Source: Bombyx mori (lineage: Eukaryota > Arthropoda > Insecta > Lepidoptera > Bombycidae). Taken from it: a DNA stretch of 64,000 bases. The DNA lies in contig NC_085112.1 of the NCBI RefSeq assembly GCF_030269925.1, positions 8,123,501 through 8,187,500 of the forward strand. The letters run 5' to 3'. Below are positions 1 through 64,000 of the stretch, piece after piece (within the stretch, counting starts at the first letter, position 1; every line of letters starts with the position of its first letter). Under the pieces are notes generated by a model. That model did no database searches. It had not been told where the DNA came from and saw only the letters and a list, made by a program, of their open reading frames with translations. Both the position numbers and the translations under genes were made by a program.

Positions 1-344
1 ACCTCATTTCGTCATTTTTAGTGATTAATTGTAGTTCACTTGACAATATTGCTAATACCGGCTATCAAGTAAAACACGACGTGCCTCGAAGCCTATTATT
101 CACAAACATACGTTATAATTTGTGGTTTTCCTTCTTAATATAATGTTCAAAGTGCTCGCTCACCTGTTGTTGTGAAAATAGAAAGACCTCCGGGCCACCG
201 ATAATCCTTTCTCTCAGAAATATATATTACTATATAATATACATCTCACTTATTACTCACGGAATGGTAGTTACATATAAAAAAATGAAAAAACGACTAA
301 CAGTACAGTAACAATTAATTACTACATAATAGATAATCTATACT

Positions 345-720
345 AATAAATAAAATTGGAGTGTTTGTTTGTTATAATAAAATAACCACTTTTTACTAAA
401 TGCGTAAGTATGTATACACAGTACATATACCTTTTTTTCCGGGCCGGGGCCGAACCTCCTACGAGGTCCCCGCGTCTAGGGGGCGCGCCGGCTATGTGGG
501 ACTGGTCCGCGACTGCGAAACCGTGGCGCGGGCCCAAGTATGTTTTTAGGGGCCTACCCACTAAACGACTCCCCTGCACTCTTCGACAGTACATATACCA
601 AAATAACATTTTTTTTTATTTGTCTGTCTGTCTGTTTGTTCCGGGTAAAATCTGGAACGACTGGACCGATTTTGACGGGACTTTCACTGATAGGTAGCTG
701 ATGATATAAGGAGTAACTTA
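345..720. repeat. interspersed repeat, split by a retroelement tail
   Basis: The right part (about 640-720, ctggaccgattttgacggga) and the left part (ctatactaataaataaaatt) are typical of a dispersed lepidopteran repeat with a TTTGT-rich stretch. It is interrupted at 432-599. Confidence 0.55.
432..599 (-). mobile_element. 5'-truncated poly(A) retroelement tail with 14-bp target duplication
   Basis: A GC-rich segment of about 150 bp with a T-run on its left (poly(A) on the minus strand). It is flanked by perfect direct repeats acagtacatatacc at 418-431 and 586-599. This is the mark of target-primed insertion of a non-LTR element 3' end. Family not identified. Confidence 0.8.
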
Positions 721-1838
721 GGCAAATTTTTTACACTAGCTTCGACCCACGGCGTCACGCGGGACTCCGCTAGTATATTATAATTCTCGACTGCTAGTAA
801 TAACGTAAATGTTGCGGTCCTTATCTTTATGATACGACGAAATTCCTTCACAGTGTAAGACGTTTGTGAGCACGTCTTAGCACGTATTAAAATTAGAAAA
901 AAGGTATACTTGCCAGAAGATTTCAACTACCGCAAATTCTTATCAATAATTACAATGGTTGCCATACTGATTAGGCCACAGAAGTGGGCGAAATGTCTGG
1001 AGATCACATTCATTCTAGCTTTGTCTGTAAACATTGATGCTACTCTTATTCGGAAATTACACGATATGTTAAGTAAATTAAGATTTTTATATCTTAAAGA
1101 CCACATTGCTTTTCTATCGAACACTAACAATCTGAAATAAAAGTAAAAAATCACTTTAAGGGATAAAACGTTATCTGTAGTAAGAATTTTATTGAGTGAG
1201 GGCGGAACGAACATTTATATTGCAGTGCTTTATCTTATCATTTCAGCTATTGTATCTATGTGATGAGGTTTTATATATTTCCATAAAAAATAAAAATAGC
1301 ATACTCCAAACTTGAATTATTTATTTACTCCTTCCAAAAACAGTAATTAACGAAATATTCGTTCGTTGCGAAAATGATTTTGTTTCCATTGCGGTTTCAC
1401 GTATTGTATAATTAACAAGAAAACATCTTTGTTAAATTGCTATTTCTGGAATTAGGCCACGAACATCGAACCATGCTAACTGAAATGCGCTTACTACAGA
1501 TTCCTATTGTTACACTAATTAGTCTGTTGGTATAGAACGACTTGAGTGAATCAGTGCGCATTGGTACAAAACCGGCGCTAAGTACTTTGACATCAGCCAT
1601 GGAATGTGGCTTCAAGGCTCTAAACAAACATGACGTGGCTCGAAGCGTATTATCAGTAAACAGCACGCTGATTTTTTTTACCGTAAATTTAAAAGTGTAC
1701 AGCGTAATCAATCGTTTTATTTTGATCGAAAGTACCGCCAATCACTTTAACTATTTTTTATAAATACTTAAAGATCCTACATCATACTACAAATGGAAAT
1801 CATATGACGACTTAAACGAATTTGAAATATATTTTTTT

Positions 1839-2075
1839 TATTGCTTAGATGAGTGGACGAGCTCACAGCCCACCTGGTGTTAAGTGGTTACTGGAGCCCA
1901 TAGACATCTACAACGTAAATGCGCCACCCACCTCGAGACATAAGTTCTAAGGTCTCAGGTATAGTTACAACGGCTGCCCCACCCTTCAAACCGAAACGCA
2001 TTACTGCTTCATGGCAAAAATAAGCAGGGTGTTGGTACCTACCCGCGCGGACTCAGAGGTCCTACCACCAGTAAT
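1839..2075 (-). mobile_element. Bm1-type SINE, 3' part
   Basis: Reverse-strand copy of the 3' half of the silkworm Bm1 SINE: gcttagatgagtggacgagc, then ccctccaaa-like core and cctaccaccagtaat. 5' truncated. Confidence 0.85.
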
Positions 2076-3429
2076 TTTTTGTCACTATTTTCATAAAACA
2101 TTTTCTACCAATTTAAAGGTTAATAATTACGTTTATCTACTATCTACTAATATTACGGATGAAGTGTTATTTTATAAAAAATCGAATCACTATATTTTAT
2201 ATCTAATAAGTTTTGGGTGCTATATAATTATTATTCAATTCGTATGTTTAGAACATTTTGTGAATTATAGTGGTGTGTATCGATTTGTACATCATAATTG
2301 TCGACTTTAGCTGGTTTTCTATAAAACCGTCACAGTAACTAACTAAATCATGTGCGTGCTTTATTAAAAAATCATTTTAAAACACATAAAAGTACATTTT
2401 TTAATGTTGATTGTGTGTATGGGGTATAATTTCATATAATGATTCGACGAGTGCCACGCCCACAGCTACTTGTAGAATTCACTCTTATGTTTTAATTTAG
2501 AATACAAACAGCCAACTAGCGTGAAGTATTATAATATAGTAGTAGCATTTCGCGCGTTTAGCAGGAAGTCATACAGTCACGTACTTTTTACCGTTTGTAA
2601 TGCAAAATCTTTATTCGTGACTACACATGTAAAACTCCCGAACTTTGGAATGCTTGCTAACATTTTATAACAGTGTCATATTATTGTCTATACAAATTTG
2701 TATATCTTTCGTATTATTACAGTTTCTACTAAACATAAAAGGTAATTGAACGTAAAACAACGTATCGAACAAATATATGGAGTTCCTCAATTCAATTTGG
2801 TATATTGAAAAAATAAACTGTTTTGGATCTGATAACATTCTTGAAGAGGTGACCGCCATGATTATTTTAAATTCTGTAAGAGTGAAGAATATGCTCGTTT
2901 GTGTTATATTGTGTTATATCTAACCTTGCAACGGTGCATTCTACATGGTGGGAGACGACAGTCTGCGGCAATCATTCCATTGTGTTTCCGAGTCGTTGGT
3001 TTGCCTCATCAAATTATTATATCACACTGTTCCGTGAAGGTTACAGCTTACAATGTCCATGTTGCGAGAAATTGTTTTAAAAAAAATGATTACTCAGTGA
3101 AATAGTTTAATATATTTATAACAACAATACTACTACTTTATAATGCTACTACCTTATGACAATAATACTATAATAAATTGCACTCTTTTAATATTGCAGC
3201 TTAATATTCTTGGCAAAGTTGCCGGGGTCATTAATGGAGGGTTTCTTTGCAAAATATTAAGTACATATCGACAGATGAAAGGCTATTTGGTTCAAGCGAC
3301 ATTTTTGCAAATTTACAGGAGAGCAATTTAAAATTTGGAAGAAATATCATGACAAAAATCTTCCTCACCTATTTGAATGTGGTAAACATAATTGGAGTTC
3401 AATCAAAACCATTGAATTGTTGATGCTAA

Positions 3430-3714
3430 TCTATATATCTATATATATATAAATGAATTGCTGTTCGTTAGTCTCGCTAAAATTCGAAAACGGTTGGACC
3501 GATTTGGCTAATTTTGGTCTTGAATTATTTGTGGAAGTCCAGAGAAGGTTTAAAAGGTAGATAAATATGAAAATGCTCGGAATTAAACAAAAATAACAAT
3601 TTTGGTTTTCCTTTGATGTGTCCCCCGTCGGACGGATTCCTTTTGTTTGTTTTCTCTTATTTATCGATTGAGGCACTATCTACGAAGTCTGCCGGGTCAG
3701 CTAGTACCAAATAA
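3430..3714 (+). mobile_element. Helitron-like non-autonomous element
   Basis: Begins with a TCTATATAT run and ends ccgggtcagctag, with the interior ggttggaccgatttggcta and ggaagtccagagaagg common in lepidopteran Helitron-like repeats. No coding capacity and no clear target duplication. Family assignment is from memory of such repeats. Confidence 0.55.
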
Positions 3715-3856
3715 AACGGTCCTTTAATTAAATCTCGCTTAAACCAAATAGTCTTTCACTCCTCGATATACAAATAAAGATAATATAAGAAAACATCAAT
3801 TCTTAAGCAGATTATGCAATTTTCGTAAATAAAAAATAGTATTTGTTTCTTTACAG

Positions 3857-60210
<56,354 letters not shown>

Positions 60211-60221
60211 GACGACCGCCG

Positions 60222-60607
60222 CTGTGTACTCGGCGTGAGCTTTTTAACGTTCTCAATAGCGTAAACGTTATCTCAAATTGTGGAGAGTATTAAGCGATAG
60301 GCAGCGGCTTGTCTCTGCCCCTGGCATTGCTGATGTCCATGGGCGATGGTAATAACTCACCATCAGGTGAGTCTTGTGCTCGTCTGCCTAGAAGGGCAAT
60401 AAAAAAAAATGCAGTTGGAACAGCGCCCCTAGCGGCAAACGTTCCATTTACATACAAATTTTAGTAAACTATATAACTAAAAGTTAACTTAAATTTGTAT
60501 TGAGTTGGGAGGTTTGCCTACGTTTACCGCTAGGGGCGCTGTTCCAACTACGCACAAATTTGACTTTTACGCTATCGAGAACGTTAAAAAACTCGCACTA
60601 AGCACAC
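60222..60607. mobile_element. palindromic MITE copies F (compound) in the scrib 3' region
   Basis: Left arm tgagctttttaacgttctca, right arm ctatcgagaacgttaaaaaa then ctcgcactaagcacac. Two opposed inner blocks (agcgcccctagcggcaaacg and taccgctaggggcgctgttc) show more than one copy. Interrupted by 60291-60409. Begins 11 bp after the scrib stop codon. Confidence 0.78.
60291..60409 (+). repeat. retroelement 3' tail nested in the MITE
   Basis: taagcgataggcagcggctt ... ctagaagggcaataaaaaaa; same unit as 24318-24441. Confidence 0.75.
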
Positions 60608-62002
60608 TGTTAGTCTCATCTGGGACTTCGATCTCGTGTCTCCACGGTGGGCTGCCGTAAATGCCAAGATAATAAAAATCTCCGCTCTGCATACAGGACG
60701 AACCCATGACAGAACACAACCGCTCGCTATGACACTAAATATTTTAATACGCGTACACACGACCGATTCGATCCGATTGTAGATTTCTTCGACGTAACGA
60801 GTTATAAAGATGTAAAAAAAAAAAAAAATTCCATCATTATTTTTGTATTGCAACTGTGATAATAAACTTACGAATTCCACCGATTTTTATTCTATTGAGT
60901 TTTGAAGAAATCGACCAACGATACGTGTTTCTAATAGCATTTTGACTTATCACAATTTTTTTTTTTTTTTAATAATTTTATGTAACATTGATTTCGCGAC
61001 GGAGATTTTATTTTAATTAAAATAAATAGGTGTTATACTATTTTGGTATTATTATTATTATAATAATTATAATATATTCTTGAATACTTTACGTATTTAA
61101 TTGTAATCACTTTCATTCCGTTCAAGTTATTGGTATGTGACTGAATGTTTAATGTACCTGGATAGGAAACAAATGATGTAACTAGAAATGATAATTATAT
61201 GGGGAACGTCAAATAAATGTAAATAACATCAAAAATACAGTATTCATTATTTGTAACAATTTGTTTTAATAAGTTGGCATCACACAGACGACCAATCATA
61301 GAAGTATACAATTAGATAATCTTTAAAAAATCATTTATGTATGAATTTCAACAGTATTTATTTTCATATATTATTTTTATGTTACGCGTATTTTAGTTAT
61401 GTGGTGCCTTTTATTCTCAAATGAGATTTTTTATAATTTATAAATTGTCACTTTGATTTCATTTAAACATAATTTTGATTTAATTAATTTTATACAATAC
61501 GATATTATGTATTTTTTCCTATACATAGTTTAAGGTAATGTGTGCATTTGAATATAAAGTCTGCCAATGTATTAATTATCTTGCAGTATATTTAAATTTA
61601 ATTAAATTATTATGCAAACGTTTGTTACAAAAGATTCCGTAAGAATCGATATATTATTCGAAAATTTGTATTTGATATATTTAAATTAATTTGTAATGTA
61701 CTTTTGGCATGTTCAACGAGTGTTTCATAAATGTGTGTCCTTGATACCTTTTAAGGTTTTTAGCGAGTAAATACGTGCATTGTAAACTAATGAAATTATT
61801 GTATGTTTGTCCCAACTAAATGGTTTAATATATATTTTAATAAAATTAATAACTTTTCATTTTATTTCGAATTCATCATTTATCGTTTAACATTTTACTA
61901 TCAACAAACATGTAACGTATGATAAAATTTACATTTCATTAATTATTAATAAAAGAACTTAAAAGTATTAAAACTATTAACAGTTTAATTTTTGACGGGT
62001 AG

Positions 62003-62038
62003 TTACTTCTTGGGTGCTATAATTCCTTCCAGTTGCGC
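62003..62038 (-). CDS. Dnali1: DNALI1 terminal exon
   Basis: Acceptor ccattttcag on the minus strand, 11 codons AQLEGIIAPKK and TAA. This short C-terminus is diagnostic of the DNALI1 family. Confidence 0.94.
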   Translation of the reverse strand, partial: AQLEGIIAPKK

Positions 62039-63827
62039 CTGAAAATGGGAAAAAATAATTTAAATATCAAAATAATCATTTAATTTGATCTTCAATGGCA
62101 ATATCCGTGGCAATGCCCATAGTAACCTCAAACGATTAGGCGAGTCATAGGCTTTTTTTTTTGGTCAGGAGGAAATCGCCGGACTCCTACCCTCCACTGG
62201 GGATAGCGGGCGGGGTATGTCGGAGTCGAACCGACTAAAACCTCCTGTCGCTCAACAACCCACGTCCGAGCCTCGCATGAGACAGAACTCATGAAAAGGC
62301 AAAGGGGGGAGAGTGAAGCGTTTAGTGCGGAGCACATCGCTCCCATCACCCTCCCCCTCGGAACACAGGACCGGCGGTCGTCGGAGTCATAGGCTTGCCT
62401 GCTTTTTATGGCACTAAAGCTTTAACTTACTTTCAACTGAGCGTTAGTTTTCTTCAAAGCTAACAATTCCTCTTGATGTCGTTTCTCTTCAGCGGCCCTA
62501 AGTTCCGCGGCCCGTCTCTCCAACTGTTCCGTTTTCTGCTTTAACTCCATACATTGCTTCTCCAAGGTCGACCGTTCCGCTTCTAACTTAGCCACTTGGT
62601 CCATGAGATCTGATTTCCCTTGTTCCGACTATAAAATATAAATAATTTTTTTTTTCTTTATAGCTTAGATGGATGGACAAGTTCACAGTCCACCTGGTGT
62701 TAAGTGGTTACTGGAACCCATAGACATCTACAACGTAAATGCGCCACCCACCTTGAGATATAAATTCCAATGTCTCAGTATAGTTACAACGGCTGCACCA
62801 CCCTTCAAACCGAAACCCGTTACTGCTTCACGGCAGAAATAGGCGGGGGGTGGTGATACCTACCCGTGCGGATTCCCAAGAGGTCCTACCACCAATAAAA
62901 TATATGACAATTATATATGTAAAAGAAGCAAAGCTCAACGCAAACGTGCGGTAGCTTACCGCTGAAGGCTCTTCAAATTAAATTTCGAGGTAAACGTGTG
63001 ATGGCATTCAGAAATCATCGTGAGTGGAGCTCGTTCCGGACTAAGTAATTTCACACATACGCTGTCTTTATTATAATTCGGAAGTCATCGCGACATCGAC
63101 AGTTGGTCTGTGGATTTCAGTAATCACTTAACATCTGGTGGGCCGGTAGCTTGTTCACACGTCGAAGCAATTAAAAAAAGATCCTGAGACCTCACAATCT
63201 GAAGGCAATGATAAAAAACAACATTAGGTGGCGGTTACACTCTTCACAATTTACGATGACCTTCGAATTACGATTCAAAGTTGACTGTTAAAAGGCGCGA
63301 GAGAGGTGAAAAATAACTGATATATTCTATATATTTTGTAATTATTTTTTTCGTATTTCCATAATGTTTTAATTATTCAGCAGTCAATCTAGTAAATCGT
63401 AATTTAAATGAACCTCACCTGTAGAGCTTTTCTCATACCGAACGCGATAGAACTGCAATATAAGGTCTGGTAAGCTTCCATAGTGATTCGTGCCTCATCC
63501 CGCACCCTCAGCAGAAGTAGTCCTCTTTCCCCACAGTTTATCGTTACCTTCGAAATGAAAATTCAAGCCTACTTTCAATAACAAAAACACGATTTCTTTG
63601 GATTATTTCAACGTATTTTGAAATGTATATTAAGAAGAGATTCTTAAGAAAATTTCACGCTATTTGAAAGAAACTACCTGTCTGATAAGTTCATCAAAAC
63701 ATTGGGTGTACAATTGTCTTCGAACTGGACATATACCGGTTTCTCTGGCTTGTCTCTGCTGCAGACGAGTATCGAGCATTTCTTGCAGGTTTATCACGTC
63801 CAAACGGGTCGCCGGAGTAGAAGAAAT
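62003..63827 (-). CDS. Dnali1: axonemal dynein light intermediate polypeptide (DNALI1/p28), 5'-partial
   Basis: The product is a light chain of inner dynein arms in motile cilia and flagella, called p28 (IDA4) in Chlamydomonas; in a moth it should act in sperm flagella (family knowledge). Exons in reading order: 63827-63678, 63547-63419, 62628-62431, 62038-62003, all phase 0, with GT/AG sites. Together they give 171 residues and a stop: ISSTPATRLDVINLQEMLDT, RQARETGICPVRRQLYTQCF, VTINCGERGLLLLRVRDEAR, AYQTLYCSSIAFGMRKALQ, a coiled coil, and the family ending AQLEGIIAPKK. The usual protein is about 250-260 residues, so roughly 80-90 N-terminal residues lie right of the window. It converges on scrib with no sign of functional linkage. 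Confidence 0.95.
62155..62396 (-). mobile_element. 5'-truncated poly(A) retroelement with 13-bp target duplication
   Basis: T-run, then ggtcaggaggaaatcgccgg to accggcggtcgtcg, flanked by gagtcataggctt at 62142-62154 and 62384-62396. In the last intron of the DNALI1 gene. Family not identified. Confidence 0.82.
62431..62628 (-). CDS. Dnali1: DNALI1 exon: coiled coil
   Basis: 66 codons on the minus strand; acceptor ttttatag above 62628, donor gtaagt below 62431. SEQGKSDLMDQVAKLEAERS then heptad-rich KQKTEQLERRAAELRAAEEK, the C-terminal coiled coil of p28. Confidence 0.95.
62658..62897 (-). mobile_element. Bm1-type SINE, 3' part
   Basis: tagcttagatggatggacaa through cctaccaccaataaaa; begins about 30 bp upstream of the 62628 exon of DNALI1, near its acceptor. 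Confidence 0.87.
63060..63180 (+). repeat. decayed Bm1 3' end
   Basis: gtctgtggatttcagtaatc, then acatctggtgggccggtagc and an A-rich tail. Confidence 0.5.
63419..63547 (-). CDS. Dnali1: DNALI1 exon: VTINCGERGLLLLRVRDE block
   Basis: 43 codons on the minus strand; donor gtgagg below 63419, acceptor cgaag above 63547. VTINCGERGLLLLRVRDEAR, then AYQTLYCSSIAFGMRKALQ. One Glu of the usual YESSVAFG is replaced by Cys. Confidence 0.94.
63678..63827 (-). CDS. Dnali1: DNALI1 exon: RETGICPVRRQLY block
   Basis: On the minus strand, acceptor attgtag precedes 63827 and donor gtagtt follows 63678; 50 codons. QQRQARETGICPVRRQLYTQ and CFDELIRQ are the most conserved part of the p28 family. Confidence 0.95.
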
Positions 63828-63899
63828 CTACAATATAACGGTAACAAATGAACTTTAATATTTTTATCCATTTAATTAGTGAATACTCCGTTCTTGGTG

Positions 63900-64000
63900 G
63901 TACTGGTTGTAGGACCTCTTGTGAGTCCGCACGGGTAGGTACCACCGCCCTGACCATTTCTGCCGTGAAGCAGTAATGCGTTTCGGTTTGAAAGGTTGTA
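63900..64000 (+). mobile_element. Bm1-type SINE cut by the window edge
   Basis: actggttgtaggacctcttg through gcagtaatgcgtttcggttt; continues beyond the window. Confidence 0.87.

Larger units (their letters stand above)
1..3856 (+). other. scrib intron sequence (5' part outside window)
   Basis: No coding exon is recognised upstream of 3857. The stretch holds a retroelement tail inserted into an older repeat (about 345-720), a Bm1 SINE (1839-2075) and a Helitron-like element (3430-3714). The rest is AT-rich with no recognisable signal. That it is an intron is inferred from the 3857 exon starting mid-LRR with an acceptor. Confidence 0.8.
60211..62002. other. convergent 3' sequences of scrib and the DNALI1-like gene
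   Basis: The first 400 bp contain nested mobile elements (60222-60607). The rest is very AT-rich and has no gene. AATAAA occurs on + at 60861, 61021 and 61212 (candidate scrib ends); TTTATT at 61861 is AATAAA on - and could end the converging gene. Confidence 0.55.

Overview
The window is nuclear DNA of a lepidopteran, almost certainly a silkmoth (Bombyx type). It is AT-rich, its genes have many small exons in long introns, and it is littered with Bm1-type SINEs, BMC1-like LINE ends and lepidopteran inverted-repeat elements. There is no bacterial or viral gene content. All gene models below were read by eye from homology, splice consensus and reading phase.

About 57 kb (3857-60210, + strand) is one gene, scribble (scrib), encoding the LAP-family polarity scaffold. 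The 5' end, including the first LRRs, lies left of the window. Thirty-three coding exons can be chained in phase. LRRs and the LAP-specific segment are at 3857-4974. An acidic linker with the conserved DTPHHLKNKR block is at 5710-16745. PDZ1 is at 30025-31616, PDZ2 at 33693-35315, PDZ3 at 43831-44847 and PDZ4 at 46694-47767. Two alternative C-terminal routes follow: a short terminal exon at 50951 with its own stop, or a 1.4-kb Pro/Ser-rich exon at 52688-54064 and six further exons ending at 60210. Two exons open with an ATG directly behind an in-frame stop (20919 and 52688). This suggests internal promoters or unusual splicing; the first would give a form with PDZ domains but no LRRs.

The right edge (63827-62003, - strand) holds the last four coding exons of an axonemal inner-arm dynein light chain (DNALI1/p28). 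It converges on scrib, with about 1.8 kb of AT-rich 3' sequence between the stop codons.

Introns carry most of the mobile DNA. There are Bm1 SINEs (one full-length + copy, one full-length - copy, many 3' pieces), BMC1-like LINE 3' ends (one with the C-terminal part of a reverse transcriptase), a decayed mariner transposase, a TTAA-flanked inverted-repeat element, a Helitron-like element, two 5'-truncated retroelement tails with 13-14 bp target duplications, and at least six copies of a palindromic MITE. Several insertions lie within 15-35 bp of scrib splice sites.
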